Source: ATM1 sp003577165
GTDB taxonomy: Bacteria; Armatimonadota; Fimbriimonadia; Fimbriimonadales; ATM1
DNA: 64,000 nucleotides
NCBI GenBank assembly: GCA_030263715.1
Contig: SZPM01000005.1
Coordinates: 124,001-188,000, forward strand
Direction of reading: 5' to 3'
Positions 50,887-61,168 of this stretch are shown here, one piece after another. Both the position numbers and the translations under genes were made by a program. The first letter of the stretch is position 1; each line of letters opens with the position of its first letter. The notes under the pieces are model-generated. The model worked only from the letters and a program-made list of their open reading frames with translations. It was not told where the DNA came from and did not search any database.

Positions 50887-52722
50887 ATGAATTTCCTCAC
50901 CGCTCTCAAGCGAGCCATCTTCGGTCGTCCCATCGCGACGTCGCGTGCACACCACGAGAGGCTTCCCAAGATCTTCGGACTGCCCGTGTTCGCGAGCGAC
51001 GCCATTTCGTCCGTAGCCTACGCAACGGAAGAAGTACTGCTGGTGCTGATGCTGGCCGGCACGGCGGGGACATCGAAAGTCACGTACTTCGCGATTGCGA
51101 TTGCCGTTCTGATCGGCGTAGTTGTGTTCAGTTACGTGCGCACGATTTACGCCTATCCCAAAGGGGGAGGGGGATATCGGGTCACGAGCGACAACCTCGG
51201 TTCGAAGGCCGGGCGCGTCGCGGGCGCCGCGCTCCTCATCGACTACGTCCTCACCGTCGCGGTCTCAGTGAGCTCCGGCGTGCTGGCAATCGTCTCCGCG
51301 TTCCCAGCGCTCCACGAGCACACGGTGCTGCTCGGTCTCTGTGCGATCGCGCTGATGATGTTCATCAACATGAGGGGCGCGCGAGAAAGCGGACTCGTGT
51401 TCGCCGTGCCGACCTATCTCTTCATCACGCTCCTGCTCGTGCTGATCGTGAAAGGACTGTTCATGGCTGCGGGCGGCGAGGGGATGCCGACTGCGCATCC
51501 CGGAACGATGGAACCCATACAAGGGCATGTGTTGGGCATATGGCTCGTCCTTCGCGCATTTTCTGCAGGATGTACCGCTCTTACCGGAATTGAGGCCATC
51601 GCAGATGGCGCCGGCGCGTTTCGACCTCCGGAAGCCAAGAACGCGAGCATGACCCTGATGATGCTCGGCGGAATCCTCAGCATTCTGTTCGTCGGCGTAA
51701 GTTGGATGACGAGCCACTTCGGAATCGTGCCGATGGAAGTCGGAAGCGAAGGCTACAAGACGGTCGTCGCTCAACTCGCAGAGGGCGCGTTTGGAATCGG
51801 CCCGATGTTCTACACGATCCAGATCGCCACGATGGCGATCCTCATCCTCGCAGCGAACACCGCCTACGCGGACTTCCCGAGACTTTGCAGCTTCATCGCA
51901 AACGACAGTTACTTACCTAGGCAGTTAGCGAACCTCGGCGACCGCCTGGTCTATCAGAATGGCATCGTGCTTCTCTCCATCTGCGCAGGCCTCTTGATCT
52001 GGGTGTTCCACGGAGACACGCACTCGCTAATTCCGCTCTACGCGGTGGGGGTGTTCACATCCTTCACGCTCAGCCAGTCGGGAATGGTCGTTCGCCAGCT
52101 CCGAAGGAAGTCGAGGCTGTGGAACGTCGCCCTAAGCGTGATTGGCGCGGTCGTGACGGGCGGCGTGATGATCGTGATTCTCATCACGAAATTCGAAGCG
52201 GGCGCATACCTCGTCACCATCGCCGTCGGCATGCTTCTGTTGTTCTTCTACGGAGTGAGGAGACACTACGACTCCCTCGCGCGGCAACTCAGCGTTTCAC
52301 CGGACGACAAGATCCCTCACATCGAAACGACAGTCCTTCTACTCGTGCCGCGAATCCACAAGGGCATCCTCAACGCGATTGCGTACGCGCAGAACCTGGG
52401 CCCCGACGTTCGCGCAGTCCACATCTCCATCAATCCAGAGAGCCGGGAGCAGTTCAAGCATGAGTGGCTGCACTTCGCCCCACAGATTCCACTCGTGGTC
52501 TTGGACTCGCAGTTTCGCTCACTGGTCGAACCGTTGATGGACTACATCGACGAGGCGGTCGGCGAGGACCCAGGCAAGTTCCTCACCGTCATCGTGCCCC
52601 AGGCCGTGCCCAAGAGGTGGTGGCAGGGAATCCTACACAACAACTCCGCTCTACCGATCAAGCTCGCCCTTGCGTCCCGACGCAACGTCGTGATTACGAA
52701 TGTGAGATACTTCCTCGAGTGA
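50887..52722 (+). CDS. APC-superfamily permease, KimA-like potassium importer
   Basis: A 611-residue protein with about 12 membrane helices and a soluble C-terminal domain. The patterns 'FASDAISSVAYATEEVLLVL', 'RTIYAYPKGGGGYRVTSDNLG', 'AGAALLIDYVLTVAVSVSSG' and 'CTALTGIEAIADGAGAFRPPEA' match KimA (YdaO) transporters, high-affinity K+/H+ symporters controlled by c-di-AMP. Amino-acid transport cannot be excluded. Its TGA overlaps the next GTG, so the following STAS/USP-like protein may be a regulatory partner. Confidence 0.85.
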   Translation: MNFLTALKRAIFGRPIATSRAHHERLPKIFGLPVFASDAISSVAYATEEVLLVLMLAGTAGTSKVTYFAIAIAVLIGVVVFSYVRTIYAYPKGGGGYRVTSDNLGSKAGRVAGAALLIDYVLTVAVSVSSGVLAIVSAFPALHEHTVLLGLCAIALMMFINMRGARESGLVFAVPTYLFITLLLVLIVKGLFMAAGGEGMPTAHPGTMEPIQGHVLGIWLVLRAFSAGCTALTGIEAIADGAGAFRPPEAKNASMTLMMLGGILSILFVGVSWMTSHFGIVPMEVGSEGYKTVVAQLAEGAFGIGPMFYTIQIATMAILILAANTAYADFPRLCSFIANDSYLPRQLANLGDRLVYQNGIVLLSICAGLLIWVFHGDTHSLIPLYAVGVFTSFTLSQSGMVVRQLRRKSRLWNVALSVIGAVVTGGVMIVILITKFEAGAYLVTIAVGMLLLFFYGVRRHYDSLARQLSVSPDDKIPHIETTVLLLVPRIHKGILNAIAYAQNLGPDVRAVHISINPESREQFKHEWLHFAPQIPLVVLDSQFRSLVEPLMDYIDEAVGEDPGKFLTVIVPQAVPKRWWQGILHNNSALPIKLALASRRNVVITNVRYFLE

Positions 52723-53519
52723 TCGTCGAATCGGTTGCCGACATCATCAAACTCTCCGGTGACTTGCCTTCGAATCAATGGGAGGCGATCCGGACGGCTG
52801 CGGGCCTCCTCCTAAAGTCGCATCCACGAGGAGTGGTCGTCGACTGCTCGGGCTTGACGTCCGTCACCCCCGAAGGCGCCCAAACGTTCGCCGACATGTT
52901 GGATTACATTCAGTCCAAAAAGGCGCGGATCATCGTTGCAAACGTCCCGCCGAACGTGCGGCAGATTCTCCGGACGATTCCGGACGTTCGCTCTGGTCTT
53001 GCAATGGCGGATTCGGTCCAGGACGCCCAGCATTCCCTCGACCTCCTCGATGAACTGTCAGACGGTCACAAGCGAAGACATTCGCACACGACCGGCAACC
53101 TCGTTCTTGCCCTCTGCGGCGGACCCGCGGACAGCGCCGCCATAGCGCACGCTGCACTCATCGCAGAGCGCAGGCAGCTGTGCGTCGTCGCCGCCTTCGC
53201 CATCGTGGTACCGAGATCTCTCCCCCTAAGCGCGCCGCTCCCGGACGAAGAAGACGACGCGACGAGCGCGCTCCAGCGCGCGAAGGAGGCGCTCGAAGGA
53301 AAAGGGCTCGAAGTGAGGCCTTTTGTGGAGCGAACGCGCAGCGTGTCCGCCCTCCTCGAAGCGCTTGCACAGGACAAGTCCAACTTGGCTGCAGTCGTGT
53401 CGCTTCCGAAGGAAAACCCCGCGACGCAGGAGCCTGTCAAAACTGTGCAGCAGGTATTGTCGAGAATCCCAATCGAAGTCATCCTCGTTCGCGAAGCGAG
53501 GCGGAGCAAGCAAGCGTGA
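52719..53519 (+). CDS. STAS-domain protein with USP-like C-terminal domain
   Basis: A 266-residue soluble protein. The N-terminal about 105 residues resemble an anti-sigma antagonist (STAS) fold ('GVVVDCSGLTSVTPEGAQTFADML', 'KARIIVANVPPNVRQIL'). The C-terminal part ('NLVLALCGGPADSAAIAHAALIAERR' and later 'IPIEVILVREARR') is like a universal stress protein/Rossmann fold. The GTG at 52719 overlaps the permease stop (GTGA). It may regulate the permease, by analogy with the soluble tails of related transporters; this is inferred. Confidence 0.65.
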   Translation: MIVESVADIIKLSGDLPSNQWEAIRTAAGLLLKSHPRGVVVDCSGLTSVTPEGAQTFADMLDYIQSKKARIIVANVPPNVRQILRTIPDVRSGLAMADSVQDAQHSLDLLDELSDGHKRRHSHTTGNLVLALCGGPADSAAIAHAALIAERRQLCVVAAFAIVVPRSLPLSAPLPDEEDDATSALQRAKEALEGKGLEVRPFVERTRSVSALLEALAQDKSNLAAVVSLPKENPATQEPVKTVQQVLSRIPIEVILVREARRSKQA

Positions 53520-54322
53520 ACCGCTATCGGTTGGGCTGCGTTCCCTACCTGAACGCTCGGCCGCTCGTGGACTTTTTCGAGACGGGCGGCGGCGTTGATC
53601 TGGCTGAGGTAGTTTACGCCCCCCCCAGCGCCCTCGCGGAGATGTTGGATCGCGATGAGGTGGACGCGGCCCTTGCGAGCAGTTTCTACTCTCTCTCCTC
53701 TCCCAACGCTCGCGTCGCCAGCGCGGCCGCGATCTCTTCGCAAGGGGACGTGCAGAGCGTTCGTCTGTTCAGCCGAGTGCAGATTCCGCAGATTCGTTCG
53801 CTCGCACTCGACCGAAGTTCGCTGACATCCAACAGCCTGGTGCTGGCCTGGCTCTCCGAGGTGCATGGCATCCACCCGGCGACCGACGTCGAAGACCCGG
53901 ACATTTCTCGAATGCTCGAACGCCACGACGCCTGCGTCCTCATTGGGGACGTCGGGATGAACGCGGATGAAACCGGCAAGGCGGTGGTCGACCTCGGCCG
54001 CGCATGGGCGGAGTGGAAGCAACTGCCGTTTGTGTGGGCGATGTGGACGGGAAGGGAAGGGCTCACGGAGGAACTCAACGACTGCTTGCGGCTCGCCATC
54101 GAATTCGGGCTTGCAAACCTGCGCGACATCGCCGAACGTGAGAGTTCGCGCACGAACCAAGACGTCGAGAGAGCCTATTCCTATCTGAAGAACTCGATTG
54201 ACTTCACATTCAGTTCTCAGCACCTCGTCGGTCTCCGCGAATTCTCGAAGGAGTGCGCGAAGCTCGATCTGCTGGACGAAGATCGCATGCCGACTGTGGT
54301 CGGCGCGGCCGTCCCCGCCTGA
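53516..54322 (+). CDS. mqnA: Chorismate dehydratase MqnA (futalosine menaquinone pathway)
   Basis: A 268-residue periplasmic-binding-protein-like enzyme: 'RLGCVPYLNARPLVDFF' at the N-terminus, 'DEVDAALASSFYSL', 'SLTSNSLVLAWL' and 'LIGDVGMNADETG', the pattern of MqnA. It turns chorismate into 3-enolpyruvyl-benzoate, the first step of the futalosine route to menaquinone, which would supply quinol to the respiratory modules in this window. The GTG at 53516 overlaps the previous stop. Other mqn genes are not here. Confidence 0.9.
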   Translation: MNRYRLGCVPYLNARPLVDFFETGGGVDLAEVVYAPPSALAEMLDRDEVDAALASSFYSLSSPNARVASAAAISSQGDVQSVRLFSRVQIPQIRSLALDRSSLTSNSLVLAWLSEVHGIHPATDVEDPDISRMLERHDACVLIGDVGMNADETGKAVVDLGRAWAEWKQLPFVWAMWTGREGLTEELNDCLRLAIEFGLANLRDIAERESSRTNQDVERAYSYLKNSIDFTFSSQHLVGLREFSKECAKLDLLDEDRMPTVVGAAVPA

Positions 54323-54341
54323 TGCGCGTCTCATAAAGAGA

Positions 54342-56000
54342 ATGCTGCTCGAGTTACAGGTCGAGAACCTCGGGATCATCGAACAGGCGTCCCTCCAATT
54401 CGCGGGCGGCATGACGGTAATCACGGGAGAAACGGGCGCGGGGAAGTCCCTCGTCGTGGGCTCCCTCCTGCTCGCGCTCGGTTCGCGCGCCGATTCGTCC
54501 GCCGTGCGAGCCGGCTCCGATTTCGGCCGAGTGCGCGCCGCTTTTCGAGTCAGCGAAGCCGCGGAAGGAACTCTGCGCGAAGCGGGCTTCGATTCCGAAG
54601 ACGGCGTGGTCCATGTGCAGCGCGACGTCGGCGCGGAGGGACGGAGCGCGTGTCGCATCAATGGCAAGCCCGCGCCCGTCGCCGTCGTCCGCCAACTGGG
54701 AAACCTCCTCGCCGACCTCCACGGACAGCACGATCACCAGAGCCTCCGCGACTCGTCACGCCACGTCGAAGTGCTCGACGCGTTCGGCGGCGAGGTTTGC
54801 GGCCGAGCGGCTGACGCCGTCCGCGAGGCTTGGGAGACCTTCTTGCGGGCGCGCGACGAGTTGGAGTCTCTCGTCGCTGACGATAGGCAGCGCGCGCAGA
54901 CGATGGATCTCCTCCGGTTTCAGATTGGAGAACTCGAAGCGGCGGGCATCACGCCGGGAGAGTCGGAAGCCCTGAAAGGCGAACTCGCTCGCCTCACCCA
55001 TGCTCATGAAATCTCTGAGCGCCTCCAGCAAGCCCTCGACTGCGTCGCGACTGGTGAACCGGACGCGCTCGCGCTGCTTCGCGAGGCGGCGAAAGCAGTT
55101 GGCGAGGCGGCTTCGCTCGACCCATCGCTCCGAGAGGTCGCAAAGGGCGTCGAGGACGCCTTCTATGTCGCCGAGGGCGCAGCGGAGGAGCTTCGGAGGG
55201 CGACGGCGCTCATCGAACAAAACCCAACGCGCCTGGAGCAGGTCGCAGAGCGGCTCGACACGCTCTCAAGGCTCCGCCGAAAGTACGGCGAAACCGAGGA
55301 GGAGATGCTCGAGTTCCTCGATCGATCAAGAGAGAGGCTCGGCAACCTCGAGCAGGTCGAGGCAGCGCTGGGCCGCGCAGAGGCGGCGCTGGAGGAGGCG
55401 AAGGGTTCCCTCGACGCAGCCTGCGGGAAGCTCACGGCCGCGCGAAAGTCGGCGGCCAAGACCCTTGAGGCTGCTGTGTTGAAACAGATCCGCGAACTCG
55501 CGATGCCGCATGCGACATTCGAAGTGCGGGTCGAGCCCACAGAGCCCAGCGCGACCGGAGCCGACCTCGTGGAGTTTCACTTCTCGGCGAACAAGGGCGA
55601 GCCTGTGAAGCCCCTCACCAAGGTCGCGTCGGGGGGAGAGTTGAGCCGCCTGATGCTCGCGATCGAGACGTCCCTCGCCGGCTTGGGAGGTGTGCCGACC
55701 CTCGTCTTCGACGAGGTGGACGCTGGCCTCGGTGGAGAGACGGCCGCAGTCGTCGGCCGAAAACTCGCCGACCTCGGACGGAGGCATCAGGTAATCGTCA
55801 TCACGCACCTTCCCCAGATCGCCTGCCTCGCCGACGCCCACTACCTCGTCGAAAAGGCCCCGGAAGGCAAGCGGACGGTCGGCCGCGTCCGCCTGCTTGG
55901 GCCCGAGGACAGGGTCAAAGAGATAGCGCGAATGCTGTCTGGCGAGGTGGGAGAGACCTCTCTCGCTCACGCCCGGGAGATGCTCACCGTCTCGGCTTGA
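54342..56000 (+). CDS. recN: DNA repair protein RecN
   Basis: A 552-residue SMC-like ATPase for double-strand-break repair. It has the Walker A '[20 protein letters not shown]' near residue 30, a coiled-coil middle (about 150-370), the signature '[14 protein letters not shown]' and the Walker B '[16 protein letters not shown]'. The C-terminal end follows '[13 protein letters not shown]'. The ATG at 54342 starts 19 bases after mqnA. Confidence 0.96.
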   Translation: MLLELQVENLGIIEQASLQFAGGMTVITGETGAGKSLVVGSLLLALGSRADSSAVRAGSDFGRVRAAFRVSEAAEGTLREAGFDSEDGVVHVQRDVGAEGRSACRINGKPAPVAVVRQLGNLLADLHGQHDHQSLRDSSRHVEVLDAFGGEVCGRAADAVREAWETFLRARDELESLVADDRQRAQTMDLLRFQIGELEAAGITPGESEALKGELARLTHAHEISERLQQALDCVATGEPDALALLREAAKAVGEAASLDPSLREVAKGVEDAFYVAEGAAEELRRATALIEQNPTRLEQVAERLDTLSRLRRKYGETEEEMLEFLDRSRERLGNLEQVEAALGRAEAALEEAKGSLDAACGKLTAARKSAAKTLEAAVLKQIRELAMPHATFEVRVEPTEPSATGADLVEFHFSANKGEPVKPLTKVASGGELSRLMLAIETSLAGLGGVPTLVFDEVDAGLGGETAAVVGRKLADLGRRHQVIVITHLPQIACLADAHYLVEKAPEGKRTVGRVRLLGPEDRVKEIARMLSGEVGETSLAHAREMLTVSA

Positions 56001-56058
56001 CCCCTGGGAGTCGGCGGAGGCGTTCGGGTATCATTCGCCCTCTCATCCGAGGTCGGGA

Positions 56059-56193
56059 ATGAAGCGCACTTTCCAGCCCAACAACAGGCACCGCCACAAG
56101 ACGCACGGCTTCCGCATACGCATGCGCACGAAGAACGGCCAGAACGTTCTGAAGCGCCGCCGAGCGAAGGGCCGCCACAAGATTGCTGCCTAA
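56059..56193 (+). CDS. rpmH: Ribosomal protein L34
   Basis: A 44-residue basic protein, '[18 protein letters not shown]' then '[22 protein letters not shown]', the L34 signature. It is a 50S subunit protein. Too short to stand out by length alone, but conserved in sequence and in context: it overlaps rnpA by 11 bases and heads the rpmH-rnpA-yidD-yidC-jag cluster. No dnaA gene or DnaA-box cluster is visible upstream, where recN lies instead. Confidence 0.97.
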   Translation: MKRTFQPNNRHRHKTHGFRIRMRTKNGQNVLKRRRAKGRHKIAA

Positions 56194-56509
56194 GAGCCGA
56201 AGACTCATCGAGAAACGAGATTTCGACAGGGTCTTCGGGGAGGGCAGAACCTTCCAGTTTCCGGCCGTGCGCGTAGCGGTCGCAACAGGACAGGGACGGT
56301 ATGGCATCGTGGCTTCCAAGGCGTTCGGATGCGTCGCGCGCAGGAATACGATCCGCAGGCGATGGCGGGAGGCGCTCGGCCAGTTGGCCGCCGAACTTCC
56401 GCTCAACCTGGATGCCGTGTTTGTCGTCAAGGCAGCGGCAGGCTCGCTGCGTGGAGACGCCGTCAGGGAGGCGCTCAGAGGGGCACTTGCGGCGATTGAA
56501 AAGAGTTGA
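56183..56509 (+). CDS. rnpA: Ribonuclease P protein component
   Basis: A 108-residue basic protein with '[19 protein letters not shown]' and the RNA-binding helix '[15 protein letters not shown]', matching the conserved RNR motif of RnpA. It helps the RNase P RNA process tRNA 5' ends. The TTG start lies inside the 3' end of rpmH; the stop overlaps the yidD start. Confidence 0.93.
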   Translation: MLPKSRRLIEKRDFDRVFGEGRTFQFPAVRVAVATGQGRYGIVASKAFGCVARRNTIRRRWREALGQLAAELPLNLDAVFVVKAAAGSLRGDAVREALRGALAAIEKS

Positions 56510-56724
56510 AGCGAATAGGAATTCGTTTCGGTGTAGCCATGATTCGGCTGTACCAACGGTGCAGTCGGTGGACGCCGGCGACCTGCCGATATGTGCCGAC
56601 CTGTTCGCAGTACACGTTGGAAGCAATTGAGAAGTACGGTCTTATGAAGGGCAGTTGGATGGGAATGAAGCGGATTTGCAGATGCCACCCGTTCGCCCCG
56701 GGAGGATACGACCCAGTCCCATGA
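56506..56724 (+). CDS. yidD: Membrane protein insertion efficiency factor YidD
   Basis: A 72-residue protein with '[19 protein letters not shown]' and '[15 protein letters not shown]', the invariant cysteines and motifs of YidD, a small amphipathic protein that aids Sec/YidC membrane insertion. TTG start overlapping rnpA; its stop overlaps the yidC ATG (ATGA). Confidence 0.95.
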   Translation: MKRIGIRFGVAMIRLYQRCSRWTPATCRYVPTCSQYTLEAIEKYGLMKGSWMGMKRICRCHPFAPGGYDPVP

Positions 56725-57998
56725 GTGCGCAGCCATCCCCACGCTCGAACCTTCTCCAGACACTGCTGCTGGTCACAGTCCTCTACCTGGGCTTCATGCT
56801 GTTCTTCGGGCCGAGGAATTCTGCGCCGCCGCGAGAACTCTCCGCCGTTCAAACCGCATACGACAAGGCGCTCAAGGAGAGGGACTGGCAAAAGGTGTCC
56901 ATCGAAGGGTACGAACTCGCCCTGCGGCTCGAGGGCCAAACGGAGGGACTTTCGGGCGTCGAATTGCAGACCAAGCGCGCCGAAGTTTTCGAAATCAAAT
57001 ATCAAGCCGCCGACGCGAAGATCAAGTACGGCGAAGCTGTCGGCGATTACAACGAAATCGTCAATGGGCATACGGAATTGGGCGCGCTGGCGATTGAGGC
57101 CAAAGGAACGCCCGCGGAAGTAAAGGCGAAGGCTCGCGCCAACGAGGCCATCGAAATCGGAAAAGTGGTCGCCAAGAGATCGGCGTCCTCCCTGATTCGA
57201 TTTGGATACAACGTCATTGACTTCCTTGTCGGCCTGACGGGCAGAGTGCCGGGACTCAGTTATTGGCTCGCCTGCCTCCTCCTCGCGATCGTCGTGCGTG
57301 CGATCGCTTGGCCCCTTGCCACGAAGCAATACGTCAGTTTCAAGCGGATGGCGCTGCTGCAGCCTCTCATCAAAGAACTGCAGGAGAAACATCAGGGCCA
57401 AGAACTGCAGGCCCAAACGATGAAGCTGTACCAAAAGTACGGAATCAACCCGTTCGCCGGATGCTGGCCGATCCTCATCCAGATGCCGTTCTTCTTCTGG
57501 ATTTACTCCTGCATGCGGGCGTACCAATTCGAATTTCACAACGGAACGTTCCTTTGGATCAGCAAAACCGGAGCAGCCGCCGCGCCAGGCATCGTCGCTC
57601 CAAACCTCGGTGAAAAGGACGTTCCGCTCATCATCCTGTACGGCATTTCGATGGTCGTCACTTCGATCATCTCCGTGCACGATCCTACGAACGCCCGACA
57701 GGCGAGGATGATCGGAATCGTGATGGGCGTGCTATTCAGCGTGATGATGCTGTTCTGGCCCCTGCCCAGTGCGTTCATCCTGTACTGGATCGGAATCAAC
57801 GTCGTCTCGACGTTCCAAACGTTTTGGCTAAGGACCAAGCCGATCCCGCCGCTCGTGGAAACGGCCGGCGGAGGGAAAACCAACGGCTTCTTCAAGGGCC
57901 TAACCCCCAAGGAAGGGCCCACAGGCATGCTCGATCGCACCGAAAGGAAGACCGGCGCGCCTGCGATTCACAAGCCGAAGGGGAAGAAGAAAAAGTAG
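56721..57998 (+). CDS. yidC: Membrane protein insertase YidC
   Basis: A 425-residue insertase. An N-terminal membrane anchor (about 12-28) is followed by a helical soluble part with TPR-like character (about 45-160) instead of the large beta domain of proteobacterial YidC. The conserved five-helix core runs from '[21 protein letters not shown]' through '[24 protein letters not shown]' to '[21 protein letters not shown]', then a basic C-tail. It inserts membrane proteins with or without SecYEG. The ATG at 56721 overlaps yidD. Confidence 0.93.
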   Translation: MSAQPSPRSNLLQTLLLVTVLYLGFMLFFGPRNSAPPRELSAVQTAYDKALKERDWQKVSIEGYELALRLEGQTEGLSGVELQTKRAEVFEIKYQAADAKIKYGEAVGDYNEIVNGHTELGALAIEAKGTPAEVKAKARANEAIEIGKVVAKRSASSLIRFGYNVIDFLVGLTGRVPGLSYWLACLLLAIVVRAIAWPLATKQYVSFKRMALLQPLIKELQEKHQGQELQAQTMKLYQKYGINPFAGCWPILIQMPFFFWIYSCMRAYQFEFHNGTFLWISKTGAAAAPGIVAPNLGEKDVPLIILYGISMVVTSIISVHDPTNARQARMIGIVMGVLFSVMMLFWPLPSAFILYWIGINVVSTFQTFWLRTKPIPPLVETAGGGKTNGFFKGLTPKEGPTGMLDRTERKTGAPAIHKPKGKKKK

Positions 57999-58039
57999 GT
58001 CCATAATTCAAGAATCCAACGGGACGGAAGGGCACAAAT

Positions 58040-58807
58040 ATGCCGGAAGAAGTGGAAGCAATGGGACGGACGCTCGATGAAGCCAAGCGCAACGCAGCCG
58101 AACAACTGGGTCTGCCTGTCGAGCGATGTGAATTCGAGATAGTCGAGCAGGCCAACAAAGGCCTGTTCGCGAAGACCAACTTTAGGGTGCGCGCGACGCC
58201 TGCCACCGAGGCAGCCGCGCCCGAGCCTGTCGAGGCGCCGGAGGCTCCTGAGCCGAAGCGAGCCGTCGTGGAGGCGCCCAAGGTCGAAAAGGAGCCGGAA
58301 GCGGCCTCAGGAGACGAGCATGAGGAGGACGAAGAAGTCGTCGTCGCCACGGAGAAGGACGCCGAGGCGGTCGTCGCGATGATCCAGGGCTTGTTCGAGG
58401 CTGCGGGCTTCGACGTGCAGGTCGTCGGCCAAACGATCAACGATCGGTACGTCAATCTCGACCTGTCCGGCGAGGACACGGATCGCCTCATAGACTCGAA
58501 GAATCCTGTCATTGACTCGGTCCAGTACCTCGGCAACGCGATGATCCCACGAGCGGTTGGACGGGGCGTTCGCCTCACGCTCGACACCCAGCGTCACAGA
58601 GAAAAGCGGACCGAGGTGCTCGAGAAGTTGGCGCGCGACATCGGCGAGGCCGTACTGAAGCGTCAGCAAGAGGCTGTGCTCGATCCTCTGCCCGCCCACG
58701 AGAGGCGCATCATCCACCGCGCTCTCATGGCCATGGAAGGCATCGAGACGTACAGCGAAGGCGACGAGCCGAATCGCCGCGTCGTGATTTCGCCAAAGCG
58801 AGATTAG
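58040..58807 (+). CDS. jag: Jag (SpoIIIJ-associated/KhpB-like) RNA-binding protein
   Basis: A 255-residue protein with the Jag_N domain ('EVEAMGRTLDEAKRNAAEQLGL' at about 3-50), an acidic Glu/Pro-rich linker (about 55-105), a KH domain and a C-terminal R3H domain ('PLPAHERRIIHRALMAMEGIETYSEG'). It binds RNA and works beside YidC in envelope biogenesis. It ends 5 bases before plsC. Confidence 0.93.
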   Translation: MPEEVEAMGRTLDEAKRNAAEQLGLPVERCEFEIVEQANKGLFAKTNFRVRATPATEAAAPEPVEAPEAPEPKRAVVEAPKVEKEPEAASGDEHEEDEEVVVATEKDAEAVVAMIQGLFEAAGFDVQVVGQTINDRYVNLDLSGEDTDRLIDSKNPVIDSVQYLGNAMIPRAVGRGVRLTLDTQRHREKRTEVLEKLARDIGEAVLKRQQEAVLDPLPAHERRIIHRALMAMEGIETYSEGDEPNRRVVISPKRD

Positions 58808-58811
58808 ACTC

Positions 58812-59510
58812 ATGCCGGCCGCCGCGCGGGCTGACGAGCGTGCCGCGCAGAAAGCGACGCTGTTCTACAAGTTCGCGCGCTGGGCGGTGAAGGTCTTCTT
58901 CTTCCGACTACTCGGAGGATTTCGCGTGCTGCACTCAGATCGCGTTCCGATGCGCGGCCCGGTCATCTTCTGCGCCAATCACACGAGTTTCGCCGACCCT
59001 CCTGCGGTCGGTTGCGCATCTCCGAGACCTTGCACTTTCTTCGCTCAAGCCGGCCTCTTCGTGCCGATATTCGGGCAGATCATCCGCGCACTCGGCGCGT
59101 TCTCGGTTCGTCGAGGCGCGAGCGATGTCGGAGCGTTTCGAACTGCGCTCACGCTTCTCGCAGAGGGCCGCGCACTCGTCATGTTTCCCGAAGGCACGCG
59201 CGGTGACGGCGTCTCGCTCCGACCAGCGCAAAAGGGCGTCGTGGGGCTGGCCCAAAAGTCGCGCGCGCACGTCGTGCCTGTAGGAATTTGCGGCGCGCAC
59301 AAGAGGCTGCCGAAGGGCGCGAAAATTCCGAGATTCTCGAAGATCACCGTCGTCTTCGGCGAACCACTCACCTTCGAAGGTTACGCATCGTCCGTCGGCG
59401 CAGACCGCGCGAAGGAGACATTCGGCGAGGAGATCATGCGCAGGATCGCAGCCCTGGTCGCAGAGTGCGGCCCGCCGGTCAAAACATCCGGCGAAACTGA
59501 ATCCCGATGA
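58812..59510 (+). CDS. plsC: 1-acyl-sn-glycerol-3-phosphate acyltransferase
   Basis: A 232-residue membrane-associated acyltransferase with the catalytic 'NHTSFADPPAVG' (NHx4D) and 'MFPEGTRGDG' motifs. It adds the second acyl chain in phospholipid synthesis. Its 3' end overlaps the convergent beta-barrel gene by 32 bases. Confidence 0.92.
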   Translation: MPAAARADERAAQKATLFYKFARWAVKVFFFRLLGGFRVLHSDRVPMRGPVIFCANHTSFADPPAVGCASPRPCTFFAQAGLFVPIFGQIIRALGAFSVRRGASDVGAFRTALTLLAEGRALVMFPEGTRGDGVSLRPAQKGVVGLAQKSRAHVVPVGICGAHKRLPKGAKIPRFSKITVVFGEPLTFEGYASSVGADRAKETFGEEIMRRIAALVAECGPPVKTSGETESR

Positions 59511-60096
59511 GGGTGTCGGAATCCCGACTCATCGCTCGAAGAACCAATCCCTTCGCCGGCTCCACCTCAATGCCGAGAAGGCGAGCGTGCGTGTCATGCT
59601 CGCCGAAGAGGGAGATGCCGCGGAATACCGGAAGGTAGAAGTTCAGAAAGAGGCCGCGAATCCCTCCGATGCCGAAGCCAAGCGTGAATTGCGCTCGCTC
59701 CTTCTTCGCCCACTCCGAGTAGATGTTCAACTGTGACGTGAAAGCGACGTACGGGCTGATTCCACGGTCTGTCTCATCGAACACGTCTATGATGCCAACC
59801 GCAAGGCCAGGGGCGTATTCGGGAATCGGTTGAGTGATTCCATATTGGACGTCCATCGAGGCGGCCCGTCCCGACGCCGGGAGGTCTTCATAAGTGGCCC
59901 GTATCTCGATGAACGAGCCGACCGAGAACTCAAGCGAGCCGAGCCAACGAGAATTGTCCTTCACGTAGGACAAGTAATCGAGTTGAAACTCTCCTGCCTG
60001 GAGAGAATACGCGGTCGGCGTCGTAACAATCGTGTCCGCGCTCGCGGAAACGGACATGGCAAGAAAGGCAGTCGACAGGAGGCGCCTCGAACTCAC
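59479..60096 (-). CDS. Exported outer-membrane beta-barrel-like protein
   Basis: A 205-residue protein with a signal peptide ('LLSTAFLAMSVSASA') and about eight predicted amphipathic strands ('YSLQAGEFQLDYLSYV', 'QFTLGFGIGGIRGLFLNFYLPVF', ending 'IGIQFRRMF' with the C-terminal Phe of outer-membrane proteins). Resembles small YjbH-type barrels. Its start overlaps the stop of the redoxin-like gene (GTGA), so they are cotranscribed. Confidence 0.7.
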   Translation of the reverse strand: MSSRRLLSTAFLAMSVSASADTIVTTPTAYSLQAGEFQLDYLSYVKDNSRWLGSLEFSVGSFIEIRATYEDLPASGRAASMDVQYGITQPIPEYAPGLAVGIIDVFDETDRGISPYVAFTSQLNIYSEWAKKERAQFTLGFGIGGIRGLFLNFYLPVFRGISLFGEHDTHARLLGIEVEPAKGLVLRAMSRDSDTLIGIQFRRMF

Positions 60097-61097
60097 GGCG
60101 ACGAGGATACCGCGCCGCCACCCCCCGAGCCTCGAATCCGCTCCTGGTCATCGCGCTCCGACCTCCGAAGGAGAGTCCCGAACGGCATCGTTTGGACGAT
60201 CGGCGGCTTCTCACCCTTCAGAAGCGCTTCGATCGCATCCTGCACGTACTTTCGGTTCGTCTCGCGGTCACGTGTGTTCGAGTCGATAGCGCCCGCGTAG
60301 GCACACTTGCCATCGCGAGCGAGCAGCACGGCCGTTGGCGTGTGAGTAATTCGAAGCGCGTCCGCGAATCCGAACCCCGGATCCACCACGCACGGAAACT
60401 CGAACATCGCCGCCTTTGCGAATTTCGCAACAGTCTCCTCCGTTTCGTCGTACGACGGGAACAGCGCAACAGTCGAGATCTTCCTCTCAGCGCAGAAATT
60501 CGCGAGCTTCACGATGCGGTCGGCATACATCGCATCCACGACGCCGGTTGACGACAAGAACAGTAAGAGGAGACCGCGATCGCTCTCGCGGGGCTCGATC
60601 CCGAACGGCGCGCGCGGATCGGGACACGGGTAACCGTAGGGTACGAGCCTGCCCGAAAACCAATCCGCGAGCGACTCTGCGAAGGAGGGGCCGAGCGACG
60701 ACCAAACGCGCACCACGCGACCCTTCGCGTTCACGAGCACGCACCGCCTCTGCGGCTTTCCGTTCACCAGCGCGTCGAGCGCGGTCAGAGCGTCCTCGCC
60801 GCACGAGTAAAGGCTCACCCGCTCGCCAGCGGACTCGGAAAGCGCGGAGAGCCGCTCGGGCGCCAAAAGGCTGAGCACCGCGATCTCGAGCTTCTCTTTT
60901 GACAGCGACACGAGACTCAGCGGAGCGAGGAGGTGATTGTCCCCTGGAGTGGAGAGGTCGAGTCCTGTGATGAGCGCGACGCTTCGGCCCGAAAACGCGG
61001 CGAGTTTGACGGGCTTGCCGTCGGTCGCTGCCAGCGCGATGTCTGGGCAGGCAGATCCAATCGCAAGCGCGGCGACGAGAGCGAACATCGGCACCAT
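60093..61097 (-). CDS. Exported double thioredoxin-fold (redoxin-like) protein
   Basis: A 334-residue protein with a short exported N-terminus ('MVPMFALVAALAIGSACPD') and two thioredoxin-like folds: residues about 20-145, and about 165-300 with 'LLLLFLSSTGVVDAMYADR' and 'FADALRITHTPTAVLLARDG' (cis-Pro loop). The usual CxxC is not seen in the second domain ('SSTGVVD'), so peroxide or thiol chemistry may be lost there. Role unknown. Confidence 0.65.
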   Translation of the reverse strand: MVPMFALVAALAIGSACPDIALAATDGKPVKLAAFSGRSVALITGLDLSTPGDNHLLAPLSLVSLSKEKLEIAVLSLLAPERLSALSESAGERVSLYSCGEDALTALDALVNGKPQRRCVLVNAKGRVVRVWSSLGPSFAESLADWFSGRLVPYGYPCPDPRAPFGIEPRESDRGLLLLFLSSTGVVDAMYADRIVKLANFCAERKISTVALFPSYDETEETVAKFAKAAMFEFPCVVDPGFGFADALRITHTPTAVLLARDGKCAYAGAIDSNTRDRETNRKYVQDAIEALLKGEKPPIVQTMPFGTLLRRSERDDQERIRGSGGGGAVSSSP

Positions 61098-61118
61098 TTT
61101 GCGCTAACTGCAAAAGCA

Positions 61119-61154
61119 GAAGGGCGCCGGGACTCGTCTTCCCCGGCGCCCTTC
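61119..61154 (-). terminator. Intrinsic terminator of the serine protease gene
   Basis: Perfect 13-bp stem GAAGGGCGCCGGG / CCCGGCGCCCTTC with a 10-base loop. On the minus strand it is followed by TGCTTTT. Confidence 0.8.
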
Positions 61155-61168
61155 ATGTCAGTTTCCGC

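Noticed and set aside
56001..56058. Replication origin beside rpmH
   Set aside because: Although rpmH-rnpA-yidC often lies near oriC, there is no dnaA gene and no run of DnaA boxes here.
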